Source: Triplophysa rosa (Eukaryota > Chordata > Actinopteri > Cypriniformes > Nemacheilidae). From it: a stretch of DNA of 64,000 nucleotides. How positions within the stretch are numbered: the stretch's first letter is position 1; each line of letters opens with the position of its first letter. The stretch is taken from positions 2,041,065 through 2,105,064 of the forward strand of contig NC_079913.1 of the NCBI RefSeq assembly GCF_024868665.1, given 5' to 3'. A model generated the notes under the pieces. It made no database searches and had not been told where the DNA came from. It saw nothing but the letters and a program-made list of their open reading frames with translations. A program made the translations under genes and the position numbers. Below are positions 10,800-24,514 of the stretch, piece by piece.

Positions 10800-11665
10800 T
10801 TGTACAGCCGACAGCTACTTGGTTCAGCAATACTTAGCCAATTCTTCTAGTCACATGTTGCGTACTTTCACGTTTCATGAGTGTTTGAGTTTGAGTGACG
10901 TGTGCGGGAGCGATCACAGCTCTAGGATAAGAAATCAGGATTTCTGGACGAACAATGTCCATCGTCCACACTCGATGCATTATTCAGATAGTGAGGGAAG
11001 CAACAGTTGTCACTCTTCCCTGCGTGCCTTCACAACAGAACAAGGCAGCCTGTGGTGTGTTGAGATTTGCATCGCTTCTTATGATTAAAAGATGACTCTT
11101 CTCCATTGTGAACAAGAGTAAATGTGCTCACCCTGACAGAAGAGTTTAGAAAAAGATGAAACACATTTTGCGTAATTCAGGAGATTTGAGCATGAGAACT
11201 ATTAAGCATCTAATATGTATTCAATATGTAGATTATTACATGGCTCGTTGGAATGCTTGATTCTGATTGGCCAGTCGCGACATTTGCAGGTTCGTTATTC
11301 CCAGATAACAACCTCTCAAAACTAATAACACACGGTAACACAGATGCAGCAAATCATTTTGACAGGATTTTTGGGCAAATTAAATTATACATATTTATAA
11401 ATGATGAAACCATATTGCCAGTTTGTGACATTTGAACGTCGTTTCTCACCTTAAAACCGAAAGTAAACTGCTTTTCCTCACGGAAGGTCTGCATTTGGGG
11501 AGCTAATAAAAAAAATTTAAATAAACATTTCATGTCCAGTTTTTTTGTCATGTGCCAAGTAGCAGTGTAATAAGCGGGATAATGTACAAGCAGTCGGCAG
11601 TTATCGTGAAATAAGCCCCCATTCTCACTCTATAATATCGTATATTTTTTTATGCAACAATGTTT

Positions 11666-11696
<31 letters not shown>

Positions 11697-12440
11697 CATG
11701 TTTCATATACAGTAAATTCCTTGTCATAAAATATAAATTATATAAAATATAAAGGTGCATTAATAAGGTTGTATGAAAACTTGAGGTGAATGAATGAAAT
11801 GTTTTTTCTCGAGTATTCTGCTGAGTGTCTAATTAAACAACGTGTTCTTTTGAACTAAAATCTGTGTTTAGCCTTGAGATTCACTGTTCGGTGAGCTGTG
11901 CCGACCGCTTTCATCAAAAGAGCTCGTAGGCGTTTGCCATTGACTGCGTGGAACAATCGGGGAGGAAATATCCAGTGGGCTGTCATGTAACACAGGTTTA
12001 TGAAACATAGATGTGAAGCGGGCTCTTTGAGAAACCTTCTCTTGTAAGCGTAGCGGTGACGCACTCTTGCGGGGCCCTCCGAGGGCCACTTTCTTAATCT
12101 CCTTCCAAAACATTAAGTGGCAAAGGACAGAATGTGGCATAGGGGAAAATATATTTCAGGTCATTTGCGCTGGGTTCAGCTGCCTTAAATGACATTTAAA
12201 TATTTCATTGTGCATTTTATGAAAGGTTGTAACATATATAATCTTTTAATTTTGTGTTTACCTTTAAACACATTTAAACTCTCTTAGGATTTAGCTTGAT
12301 TAATTCCTTTCTTAATTAAAAATTTTGTGTTAAAATTCTTTGTTTAAGGTTAAAGGCATATTAAGTATTTAATAATTTATGTACAGAAGGTTAAATCAAA
12401 CCTTCAGTGTTAGCCGTTCTTTAACAAAATAACAAATGTA
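10800..12440. other. Non-coding stretch, weak repeats only
   Basis: 11240-11640 (ggctcgttggaatgcttg...) resembles a dispersed fish repeat but its ends are not clear. A TATA tract lies at 11678-11697. No exon recognised; open frames on both strands at 11855-12140 look like chance. Confidence 0.4.
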
Positions 12441-12444
12441 ACAA

Positions 12445-12672
12445 TTCCAACACAATCTCGCGGCAGTTCTTAACTTTTGCGATGTGGCTAACGCTAATTC
12501 GTATGAATTCATACGATCTTAATCGTACGTTTTAGTACGATTTGCTTTTGTACCCGTGACGGTAAAGATTAGGGGCGGGGCTTCAGTTTAGTTTTTCTAC
12601 TAATTGTACATTTTTGTATGATTCACATAATACGAGTTAGCCACCTCATAAAAAGGTTACAAATTTCCATTA
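12445..12672. mobile_element. Palindromic MITE with tcgtatgaattcatacga core
   Basis: Left arm gatgtggctaacgctaattc pairs with right arm acgagttagccacctcat. An 18-bp perfect palindrome, tcgtatgaattcatacga, occurs at about 12499-12516. The structure implies a fold-back DNA element. Confidence 0.65.
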
Positions 12673-15295
12673 GATCAGGTCAAAAATTGTTATTGTATAC
12701 GTTTTGAAAATAAATATATTAACTAGTTTTCTGCTTTATTTTTTACATTTTGTTTACTTAAATATATCGCAATTAAACATATAGTACCGTGTATAATATC
12801 GAAATTGACCCCAAGCACATGTGCTGTAAATGTGGGAGCGTTTATATAGCACTCTTACACCTGATATTGTTTCTTCTAGGTTATGGTTGTACATAAATGC
12901 CATGTGTCCCGTACTAGCGCAGACGTCCCATTTGACTCCACAACCGAGTGCAAAGGCCTTGAGCTCATATTTATAACACCTGACACGCTCTGCGTCGACT
13001 GACAACAAATGTAGATCCTCCACTTGCTGTGTCACCCGTGATGGATGAACAGGTAAAAATGGTATTATTGGCAGACCAACAATGACAGCGTTATATTTAA
13101 AAACATCTCTAGAGAAATACAAAAGTACGCTCACTCCCAAGGACACCAAGGAAGAGGGAGGGGAAAAACTGAGAGAAATTGCGGAGAGCCACGCTTCCCG
13201 ATCCGTGCGGCAGAAGCTGCAGTGGCTGTAAATTTAGCCGAAGTGAAGCATATTGGGCAACTGCGAAGGCAGCCATCATTCCAGAGATTGCATCCCTCTC
13301 TCCTTTCATACCAGCAAAGCACATAGTTCATTGCCATCTGCGCGAATCTCTCGCATTGCCACTTTGCAGGAGATTTGGCGGACTCATAAACAATCACGCG
13401 TCATGATATCTCAAGGGTAGGTGATGGGAATTGGAAAAGTGCCTCCTCGCTAAAATAAATGGGCTAATAACGTTCCCATCCCTGTGTTGACTCACACTTT
13501 TGGAAAGTAAAGTGATGCCTAACCTACAGTATAAATAATAACATCGGCGTGAATTATGAACTGAAAAGTTTGTTTTGAGAAAGACTGATTATATCCAGAC
13601 TCCCTAAAATCCAAGTACAAGACTGTTCAGATTCTGCACTTTGTTTGCAAACCATCCACACATCTTTGAGGTTTTTATTGCATCACTCGACTTCATGTAA
13701 ACCACCAAGCATGCACATTCAGAGTTACTTTTCTCGCTTTCTTCTCTAACAACAGCTAATTACAATGCCGTAACGTTTATGGGTTTGACATTTTGAAGGG
13801 TCCCCCGCCACATCTGACCCCCTCCACCCTAACCACTCCATCACACATCCCCGCTCGCTTCACATCTTTCACTTTAGCCTTTCAGAGCGGCTGGAGAGAT
13901 GTTAATCGTACACGTCTCTCCTGACTCGCTGTCAGGGGTTCAGGGCGGGGCGTTAACATTGATCTCCGTTCAGCCGTCGTGGAAATTAAAGCTTCCTTCT
14001 CCCTCATGTGGGTTGCAATAATGAAGTGTCAAAGAAACTGTTTACCTCGTGGAGGATGCTTTAAAAAGTAGTCCACGTGACAAAGAATAAGTGAACTGTA
14101 ATGATAAGCTTGTGATGTGACTTAATTTACTGCTTTTGTATGTGTCGAGTGAAAGCACGCAGGTGCTTATTATAACTAGAAGAATGGTTCACGTCTCTTG
14201 TAAAACTGTGTCTTCAAATGTTGTGAATTGTTTGGAGCAGATAATTGGGGCCACACGTTGCTGCGGGCTGGAGTTCATTTCAAGATTAATTTGCTTTTGA
14301 GACAATCGCTTGTCCTCTTTCTTCAGATGTTTTTGATGTGAGGCAGAGGTGAAATTGGCCTCTGGGATTGTGTTTTGCAGATACTTTGGGGACATTCAGG
14401 TACAGTTGATAAATAGGTTGATGTTTGTCCTTCAGAAGCAGTTTGCCTGACATCACTTATTTTACCGCATCCCGACTAAGTGTAAATCAAAGTAATGGCT
14501 TTCAAAACTGTTCATTTGAGGTGTTGCTGCGTTTTCAATAATTTATCTTTGTTAGAGTTCAGAGAAAGGAGTCTGAAACAAAAAAGGTGCACTTTGGAAA
14601 GTTTTAAAAATGCTCTTTTTAACTTAGTCTTTCTAACCCCATAAGACTTCAATCTTTCCACCATCCAATTACATTCAGAGCACAATCCGAAATTATCTAC
14701 TGTAATATGGCTGCTTATCTCACTTTCTTCTCCCAGAACCGGACGTTTTATTAGTTTGATTCTCTTCTCTGCGCATCCGTGTCTGAGTGAGTGTCGGAGT
14801 CGTGGAACAGACTGGATCGGCATCCCCACACGGCAACCTACACCCTTGAGTAATGCAGGCCATCTGCTTCCGAAAAGCTTTGTCAGCAAAACGGGGTCGG
14901 CCGAAAAGATTTCAATTATCAATATACCATTTAATAAATCGCCTGCAGGCCAAACAGGCTGGCGTGCAGACAGCGCGAGATGGAGGATGTTATTTCTCAG
15001 CTACATGGGTGGATTCTGCAACGTGGCAAATCGAGGTTCAAAGCCAGCTCCCATCCATCACGCGCCGGAGAAATGGTCATGCCAGAGTAGAAGCAACCGT
15101 CCCAGTCCATAGGAAAGAAAAATCACAGATGTCAATAGTTTATTCTCGACTTCGGCGAATTTAAATAGAGAGCGCATGGAAACGTGTGCTTTTTAGTTTT
15201 TTGTCTAGACTTCAGTAATGTCACATGTGTCTCTTACATATTTCTAGATGATCCTTAAATGGACAGTTCATTAAAAAAAAAAGTTTTGTCATTCG
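12673..15295. other. Non-coding stretch, partly GC-richer
   Basis: 13130-13400 and 13790-14080 are less AT-rich than the surroundings and could be conserved non-coding DNA. The ORFs of 131 aa (12754-13149, -), 136 aa (14512-14922, -) and 118 aa (14756-15112, +) match nothing I recognise, and such lengths are expected by chance. Confidence 0.4.
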
Positions 15296-15433
15296 GCAAA
15301 GAAGCAAAAACGTGACGACCTCTTCTGTGTCAGCCACCGTAGTGCTTCGAAAGGGAGGGGTGGAGTGAGCCGTTGGTTGCAATTCGCAACCTCACCACTA
15401 GATGCCGCTAAATTTCATACACTGGACCTTTAA
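15296..15433 (-). mobile_element. MITE family B, partial copy
   Basis: Reverse orientation relative to 1651-1889: contains gtgtcagccaccgtagtgct and ends ATACACTGGACCTTTAA. Its terminal TTAA is also the first TTAA of the next element. Confidence 0.7.
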
Positions 15434-16090
15434 AGGGATACTTCACCAAAAAATGAAAAATTTGTCATTTTCTCGCCTTCGAGTTGTTCCAAATCTGTAT
15501 AAATGTCTTTGTTCTCATGAACACAGAGAAAGATATTTGGAGGAATGCTTATAACCAAACAATAACAAATTTTGCCCCCCATTGACGCTCGACCTGATTT
15601 TGCCAAGTGGTTGATGTCCTCAGGGCAACATATTTTGTAATAATAACATTTTTATAAATCAAACCTAAACCCACACCAAACCCCCAACCCTAACCATAAC
15701 TTACCCCTTAAATCAGAGGGAAATGATAAGTGAAAAATAATGGTCTAGAAGCACCTAATCCTGGTTGGAGATTAAATTTAAAATAAATTGTAAATTTATT
15801 TCTGAAATCTGATTTTCAGAAATAATTTTTCATTCTGAAAAATTACTTTATTCAAAATGTCTTTTGTGTTCAACAGAACCAAAAAAAAATGATAATATAG
15901 GACAGCAAACGGTTCTGGGGCCCTTTTGACTAAATTGTTTTTTCCTACTATGGTCAATGGGGGCAAAATCTGTCTGGTTATAAGCATTCTTCCAAATATC
16001 TTTATCTGTGTTCATCAGAACAAAGACATTTATACAGATTTGGAACAACTGTAAGGTGTGTAAATGATGGCAGAACCTAATTCTTTATAA
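15430..16090. mobile_element. MITE family A with internal insertion
   Basis: Left half 15430-15600 (TTAAAGGGATACTTCACC) and right half 15870-16090 (gaacaaagacatttatacag) are inverted. Between them, 15600-15860 holds foreign sequence including aaacctaaacccacaccaaa, probably another repeat. The right terminus is eroded. Confidence 0.65.
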
Positions 16091-19000
16091 AGCTGTAAAT
16101 GAAAACTAAACAGTTTTGAACATGTAGTTTTACAAAGTACTGTAGCATGTAGCTTGCACTTATTAATGCCCAAACGGCACAAGAAGTACGGTTTAATATA
16201 CAGAGCGAGTAAAAGACTTTGTAATATCACACTAAACATCTTCTGATGTCTTTGTACTGATCTAAGCAGAATTCTTCCAAGCACCTGCTTGGGTGAACAT
16301 CATTTGTACAGAGAAATGCAAATGGTTTTATGTTTTATCAAGATTTAAGAATTAGCATACAGTGTTCCAGGAATCATCTGATGATGGCGGATATGGGTTT
16401 TTTTTTACGCAAATGATCGAAGAGAGTGTTTTAGTTCCCAGAATGTCATAGTGCGCTATACTGCGTACATATGCTGCACTATAATGATGGAGGCTGAATG
16501 GCATTGTGGGTATTGACAGTTGGCCCTGTGCCTGTCTAAAATAGTCTGCTATGTGATGTTGTTTTGAAAGGTTATTTTGCATCCATTCTGTCATTATCCA
16601 TCTATCACGTCCCTGGCATTGGGGGAAGGTTTCACCTTCACAGTGAATATACTTGTGGAGTCCATTTAAGTTTGATATTGCACACAACTATACACAACCA
16701 CAGCTATACAATAAAGAAGGTGCTGTGAAGGTCTTTAGAGAAAATTTCCAGCTAACCTTCAATCGGATGAATTGAAAAAAACACTTGAACCAGTGTTTCG
16801 TATGACCAAAACAAGCCCGTACTGTATGAAATTCAAATCTCATTTATATTAGAGAATCATATTTATTCTTTGCACAAGATTGTTGCGTGCCTCCATTCAT
16901 TTGTCTGCAAAGATTTCCATTAAAAATTCATTTGTTTTCGGTTCAAATTGTCAGTTCAAAACAGTAATAGCGTGACATTAAATTTTAAATGGCGTTTCGG
17001 TGCAGATGGGATTCCTGTCGGACGATAAACACTCTGGAAAGGTTTATTAAAAATTCACGACGTGCCGTTCTGTAATTTTGACGGAAACATTTGCCGCAGG
17101 ATGACACGTTGTATGTGCATTATATTTCCAAAGCTTTAATCAGGGTTTCTCCTGCATTTTTCTCTTCCAACATCTGCTTCAGAGCTTCAAGGTTAAATTT
17201 GCCTCCGGGGTCTCCGCAATTGTTCCCGGCATATGTTGTTTATGAGCGGCTTCAAAACCAGCTGCCCTTTCCCCGAAACGAAGCCGTAAAGTTTTCGAAT
17301 TCAGCTTTAATCTGAGATACCGAAATGTCAAAGTCAACAGCACGCAACCAGCTTGAACTATGACTTGCTGATTTTGGACGCTCTTTTGAATAATATCGCC
17401 CGAGTGTATTAGGCGTTCTGTACAAAATGAAGCATGGACGCATAATGGGCACTTCCTGTTTGTCTTCAAAGCAATTTCGAGGGAATGATGAACCGTGCCG
17501 GTCTTTTAAACAAGTGACAGATCCGATGAGACAAAAGGAACATGTTGTATGCCAATTTGACTTCCTTCTCTCAAGGACGGACTACACCTGCTGAAAAATC
17601 CTGTTTTATGTGCATGTTTATGGACACCTGGACTCTTGAGACAAGTCTGATTGATGGCTAAGAGCTCTAGGGAAAATTCTGCCCTACCCCCAGACACACC
17701 TCTGTATCCATTTATCACAATCACAGAGAGAGAGAGAGAGACTGTTCTCTACCTGATAGCAGACCGACAGACCAGCACCCAGTCACCAGGCGTGCATCAC
17801 AGAGGAATGCTGGGAGATAATTGGACAATTAGTGGGAGACAACGGTACATTGGCAAGACGGTTTGGACAGGAAACGCGTATGGGTAGATGGATAGAGAAA
17901 TGCGTGAAAATGGCAGATGAAGCGGGTTAGAAGAGCTGGATGTTGGGAATTACTTGCGGATGAGGGTTGGGAACCAAGAACGTGATTCATGATTTACTAA
18001 ACAGAACTGGCATAGCAGACTCGTTCATTCAAGAACACTTATGAATGAGCGATTCCTCTGAATTAATCTGACTCACTCACTAAACTGTGAGTCATTAGTC
18101 ATTCTGTAAACAGGTTTTGTTGTAAAGTTGTACTTCCTCTACAGAAAAGCCACATGAGTTTCACATGTGCAGAGGAAAGTTTTATTGCTCAGAAGTTGCT
18201 CTTGCAGGAGATTTGATGGAGTTCTCAGTTGTGTTTCATTGATGTATTAACTTAGTCTCAGGGAAACAAATGAGACAATTGTTCAGATACAAGAAGAGTA
18301 CAATTTTAAAGGTGTAAAATAAATATATAGATAAACTTGGTGAGAAATGTTAGAGTTCGTATTGAGAACCTCAATAATATTAACTTGACTGCAGACTTAA
18401 CAAATCTGAGCTCCGTTTGAGACTGAGATCTTTTCTGAATGGGGACATTTTTTAGATTTATGGGTTTTTTTCAGGAGAAATACCTGAGACGCAGGGTTCT
18501 TGAACAAAAGTGTTCAATTGATGTCTAGGAGAAATAATTGAGATATTAAAAAGATGTCATTAATGGTCCTGTGTAGAAAACTTATGTAAGGGTTTATAAG
18601 AATGAATGAATACATTATTTTTCTATATAATAAATATATCATATTTAAATGTTACTGTTTTTATTTTTATTATTAGATAGTTTTCAATTTATGCCAACTT
18701 TGTCCTGCATTACCAAACTTTGTAATACAGTACATTCATTTCAGTTTTTATACACCAGTTCTGTTGAAATGCATTTTTCTTTCCAAATTTTGCTCCCTCA
18801 AAAGTACTAAAAGTCTCATTAATAGCAACCAGAACCATCGATTCCTTTTGATCCCCGACACCTGTGACGTCAGTCCCGCTAGTGTATCTCCATTAGCGGT
18901 GACCCACGACCTTCTCGTCGGCTCACACATTACCCATCTCCTGTGCTTTAACTGCACATGTTCAGATGTCATTTATGAAGGTGAGCTGGACGCTTTCTGA

Positions 19001-19940
19001 TGCGTCTAACCGTTTGGATACTTCCGTCTCTTGGACATCCCGATCGTTTGAAATGCAATTATGCTAATGGAAGTGGAGTTGAGGGTGCTTTCTGAACGCT
19101 CTTCACCTTTTGGAGTAATGAGGCTTAAAAGCATATCGTTCCTGCTTGCCCAATAGACGTGTGGTGGGCAGCTGGGAAGCACTGCATTGGCGATGGAGCT
19201 CGTGAAAATGTTTACCAGTTAGAGGCGTGTCGGGTGAGAGGGGTCATACACTGCATCAATCTCTCTCTCTTTCTCGCTGTCTCTAAAGAACACATTTAAG
19301 ATCAGAGAGCATTTAAGGCATATGTGAATGGCAAGCATTTATTTTGAAGGATATTATTTGCAGTTGTGAAGAATCGTATGTTCTCTAATGTTTACTTAAA
19401 TGTCAGGTGAGATCTCTTCCACCAAAATTGCCAAAGATGATACAGAGGGAATATATATACAGTATGTCCAGAGGGCATATTTGTACAATATTTGCTTTTA
19501 ATAACCCCTCAGGTTACATTAACCATGAAAATATGAGGTGAATGGTACAAACACTAGACGTGTAGGTATTTATTAGACAAAGTTGGGCAAAATGGCAAAC
19601 TACAACATATCAAGGAATACATGTTTGGTTGTAAAATACACATAGAAAATCAAAAAGCTTGCAGGAAATAAATCATACATTAACTTAAATATTTGTTGAT
19701 CTCATGTCATTTTTTTGCCCAGCCGCCTTAAAATCCTCTCAAAGGTGAACTTCAGTTCAAGTACAACTAAGCAACATGAATACAACGTTTCTAAAACATC
19801 TTAAAATATATATTTGAATACACCGAAGATTTCAGTTTGACAAAGTTAAACATCACTTATGGCAACAACTGGGTGAGTGAGTGATTTGTATTTTTTGTCT
19901 TTTCTAGCATTGCCAGATTTTATGTAATTTTGTGTAAAGT
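16091..19940. other. Non-coding stretch, nothing definite
   Basis: No exon recognised. An (AG)n tract lies at 17724-17742 and a CT tract near 19259-19275. 18230-18570 has related pieces (gaaacaaatgagac, tgagactgagatct, ggagaaatacctgagac), possibly a decayed fold-back repeat. Confidence 0.4.
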
Positions 19941-19944
19941 ATTG

Positions 19945-20450
19945 GCGTGTGTTTTCTGTAGCAGCAACCTTCCGGTCTCTCTCGTGAAGCCAACACGGAA
20001 GTGACTTAAACTGCAATTCATTGACTGGCCGCTAGAGACTGGCTCCAAAACAGAGCAGAATCTCATTGAGCCCCATGTTAAAATGCCCAACTTTATAGCA
20101 GACAAAACATGTTTACAGCCTGGTACCAAATATATTTTTGGTCTGCATCTCATTTTACCCTTCATAACAACTGTGAGGGGAGTGAATTTTTTTTATAACT
20201 CATCAGTTTAAATTAAATTAAACCTTAAAATTCTGAATAATTAAGGGCGTGGCCATTTGAGTGACAGGTACACAACAGGCACCTCAGGTCCACCCATGTC
20301 CTGCCTTTTTGCCTATTTTCGATTAACCGGTAGTGACGCCAAGATGGCATCGGCTCGCTCCGCCCACTTTAGGCTTCAAAATTGCTCTTCACAAACCTAC
20401 GGGTGACGTCACGGACACTACGTCAATGTTTTGCTCAGTCTATGGTCTAT
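19945..20450. mobile_element. Probable dispersed repeat with gacgtcacggacactacgtc end
   Basis: Contains blocks I associate with a common cyprinid repeat: gtgacttaaactgcaattca, tggccgctagagactggctc, catgtttacagcctggtacc and agggcgtggccatttgagtg. Its class and ends are not resolved. Confidence 0.5.
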
Positions 20451-23400
20451 CTATTATTAACAGATGCGCAAACAATAATCATCTCTATATAGGATATAAA
20501 GTTGGTGCCTCGCTCTCCTCTATATATGCGTCTGGTCTTAATGATTTATTAGCGTTTGTATGTTTTACATTTGTTGGATTGCAGTAACTTGCCGAGTTCT
20601 CTGTTTTATAGACCATTTGAACTGATTTTATTAGCTTTATCTTGTAGTTTGATTAACTGATTATACCAAGAGCGCAAACAAATATTTACCCCTCTCATTT
20701 CGTTAATGTTTCCCCGTGCCAGCCTGTGGCTCAGTTTGGCTGCTCCGAGCTCCAGGAAATACTTCTGTTGTGTATGTGAGCATCAGTACTTCAGAGACTA
20801 GCTGTAGCCCTCCTCTACATTACTCACACCCTCGGGGCCCACTGTGCTCACACAGCGATAATTAGCTTCAAGTGTTCTATTCTGGGATAATAAAGCAGCG
20901 TGTCACATCAGAAAAACCTCCACAAGCAGCCAAAACTGCACCTCCTATCGTTGTTTGAGCCCGAGCATATTGAAATGTACGGGTACGACACAGCGGGCCG
21001 CGTTATAGCTTCTCCTGCCAAGTCAACTGAGGTCAATTTTGAAATAATGTTTAATCGCTTCCCCCCTCGGAGTGTCCCGAAGACATTAATTATGAGATAT
21101 AATTTGATATGATATCCGCAACCCTGAGAGTGGGCCAACAGTCGACGGCGTGTGATTTTTCTTCCCCCTCGGATGAGAGAGACGGGCCATCGCGGTCGGA
21201 TCGAACGCCGTTCTAACCAGGCCCGAAATAACAGGTGGTGAGAATTAAAAGACGGCGCTGGCTTTTATCATCGTGTCTGCTGAATGACAAGAGCGTGAGT
21301 GACGTTAGATCTGGATTTCAAAATGAATGGGATGGTTTTTGAAAGGGAGCGCTAGAGTTGGTATTTCTCGGAGATTACGTGGAAGTGGGTTTGATGTGCA
21401 CTTGAAGCTCTTTGGTTCGGTGTAACAGGAGCGCGTCGCCATCTTGAGATACTAAAACTAATAAATAGTCCAAAGGACAATCAGAATTATGATAAGGATG
21501 CTTCAATAGATTATTCTCTTCTTTCTCTCTGTCTCTCTCTCTCTCTGTAAATCTCTTAACTCAATTTCAAAAGGGATGAGAGAAGAAAAAATATGACAAA
21601 GGGAAAGAATAATAAAAATCATAAAACATTAGTTATGTTACTTTATTTTAGTTACTACTATATTAGTTTATTTTTTAATAATATTAATTACAATAGAAAA
21701 TTAAAGCATTATAGTAATAAAAAGGTACTAAAAATTATTACAACCAGACTACAAGTATTATATAAAATAACTAATTATGTATTAAATAAATAAAATAATG
21801 ATAATGATGACGATGGCTATACTAATACTACTACTAATAATAATACTCATATTAATACTAATCCTACTAATCATAATCATAATACAAATAATAATGTTAT
21901 AGAAATGTTTTTCACACTCTTAATGAAAAAAGACCAAAAATATAAACACTATTACTGGTTTTAAATGAATAAAAAACTGCTCTATTGTGAAGAATGTTCT
22001 GGTTTTTGGAAGTGTTTTAATGGATTCATCTATTTAATATTATGGGATTTTTTTTCATTCATTGTGATTGTCTTGCAGTGAACTCCTTTGATTAAGAGGT
22101 TTTTAAATCTCAAATCTCTCTCTCTGTCTTTGTATACAGACACATTTCATGTTCTTCCGTCTCTGCGGAGATGGTAGACGTGATCTTGTAGTTGAAGCTC
22201 AGATAAGATCTTATTAGCTCACTCCTCCAGCTTTACTTTCACCATCACTGACATGTCTGAGAACCGTAAGTGAAACACTGGTGTAGCAAGAATTGGCCAT
22301 TTATCCACCAACGTCTGATGAGAGAACCCAATATATCAGCTTTAACTTCACAGGACTGCACATGAGGAGCTGATGAGATCCAAAAAGTTATGCAACTACA
22401 AAGGCCACTTAACCCAATTTCGTCTTACGTCACTTTATTCTTGGCTGTCTACTCTGCTTGGTTTGGCTCGCTGATGTGAAGTTTAGCGTTGTGGGTGGCC
22501 AGGACAAATTGCTGCTACAATGAGAGAAATGAATTGTCATTTATTTTGCTTTGATTGGGTCGCCGCTGGCATTGCTGTGCTCATTTAATTCCTGCAAAAA
22601 TAGCTACTTAATTCTCACGTCTTCGCTATCTGCCCGTACAGCAGCTGTGACTCTCTATTCTCACATGTAATTAAAGCGCTAATATTAAATCTATTAGGCA
22701 AAAAATGGAGTTGTCAATCAGCATGAAAATCTGGAGTTTGGAGGATATTTGTTTGTTATATTGGCTGTTTGACATCAGACGTATGTTTGTGTGGTGGGGC
22801 TGAAAATATTTTGCTGAACAGACATTGACCTCGATGAATTCTAACTGTACACTCACTAGCAAGTGACAGATTTTTTCTTTTCGTTTTAATACATAACTGG
22901 TTGATAACATGACTGCAGATTTTTAAACCCATTTATCCATGACTGATTTTTGTGTTTCTGTATCAAGAGGCAATTTCTTGTGCAGCCCCTGATTATGTTT
23001 ATGGTGAAGTAATGAACGGCGAATTGCATTTGACACACCATCATCAATGAGCGATATTAAATTTGACACGCTGTAAATCAGAAAGCAACCCCAGACAAAT
23101 GATGGTCACATCTCCGTCTTGGCGAATACGTTTAATTCTGGTGATTTAAGGCCAAGTGTTTTTCAGCCGTCACTGGGTGTAAAGTCGGCAAAGCCGCTTG
23201 GAATGAGCTGTGACCCACTCGAGTGTTAAAACATAAACTAGCAATTAGAAAAAGGTAACACATTCCTCACGGGGTTCCCCGGGGAACTCTTCAGCCATCT
23301 GGGACAAATGGAGCATTTGGGACCCGACTGAAAGGTTTGCACTCGGTCTAAAGTGAAACCTTCTGTTTTTTGTTTTTTGAGGATTAGAACCGTGTTGTTA

Positions 23401-23729
23401 TTGAAGGGAAGATCCGAGCGTTTGGGAAAATGTGCATTTCATCTGATAAAGTATTTTTACCTGATTGCATTAGTAATGCACTGTTGCTTATTCATCTCGG
23501 TGCATGTGAACACACAAATGGAAAACGTTCAGTGTTTATGTTTACAAAAATACTGAAAGTCAGTAGATTTCAGCTATGTGATTTTTCCCAACATAATCTA
23601 ATAGTATAGTGCATGTTTTTTTCTGCATGGCTTCTGGAAGACCTTAAACGTGAGTGTTAACCTGCAGCCAGCAAACAAGCCTGCGTACTTAATGAGTTTT
23701 ATTCTGTCTGTATAACTTCATGTTATTAA
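20451..23729. other. Non-coding stretch with possible conserved block and simple-sequence tract
   Basis: 20690-21330 is GC-richer, with homeodomain-type cores (attaattatg near 21087) and no repeat signature. 21590-21900 is cryptically simple A/T sequence made of aat, act and ata units; the 66-aa frame in it is a composition effect. A CT tract lies at 21520-21546. No exon seen. Confidence 0.45.
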
Positions 23730-24495
23730 GTACACTTAAGGAAAGTACAAGTATATTTTAAGTGCACTTTATGTAGTACATATACTAAAATTAATGCATA
23801 AATAGTATACCTATAAGTGTATTACTACTTGGAACTAAAGTGGACCACTTTTTAGTTTATAAAAGTATACTTTAAAGGGATAGTTCACCCAAAAATGAAA
23901 ATTCTGTCATTATTTACTCACCCTCAGACTGTTCCAAACCTGTATAATTTTCTTTATTCCAAACACAAAGGAAGATAATTGAAGAATGTCAGTAACCAAA
24001 CAGATTTCATCCCCTTTGACTCCCATAGTATTTATTTTCCTACTATGGCTGTAAATGGGGGATGAGATCTGTTTGGTTACTGACATTCTTCAAATATCTT
24101 TCTTTGTTCCTAACCTGTATAATTTTCTTTGTTCTGCCAAACACAATCTAAGGGGGAGTAAATGATGACAGAATTTTCATTTTTGGGTGAACTATCCCTT
24201 TAAGCATCCATTAACAATATTAAACTAGTTCACAACTACGCTTTTATTTGTACTGCAAGTATACTATAAGTAAACTTGTATGTAAACTAATACTTTGCTT
24301 GTTCAATATTTGCAGCACTTTTTTAGTTTATGGAAGTACACTCTGAAGTATACTCTACCACTGCCAGTTTAGTCATTTTTGTACTGCAAGCACTGTATAC
24401 TCATGACTACAATCAAAACCGTGAACATAAATTTAAGCAAAGTGTACTTAAAACTTCATTTTCCAAGTATAAATAGCTATAGGCCAAGTATACAC
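23730..24495. mobile_element. Fold-back repeat (gtacactt / aagtgtac) carrying a nested MITE
   Basis: The left part, gtacacttaaggaaagtaca with repeated agtatac motifs, and the right part, agtgtacttaaaacttc, are inverted. A complete family A MITE interrupts it. Outer limits are approximate. Confidence 0.55.
23872..24203. mobile_element. MITE family A, full length, well preserved
   Basis: 332 bp from TTAAAGGGATAGTTCACCC to GGGTGAACTATCCCTTTAA with near-perfect inverted ends. The centre (tcccatagtatttattttcc, tactatggc) is the fold point. This is the best-kept copy of the family in the window. Confidence 0.85.
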
Positions 24496-24514
24496 TCACC
24501 TGACTTACACTGAC

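Noticed and set aside
21593..21793. 66-aa frame rich in K, N, Y and I
   Set aside because: Product of cryptically simple AT-rich DNA, not a protein with domains.
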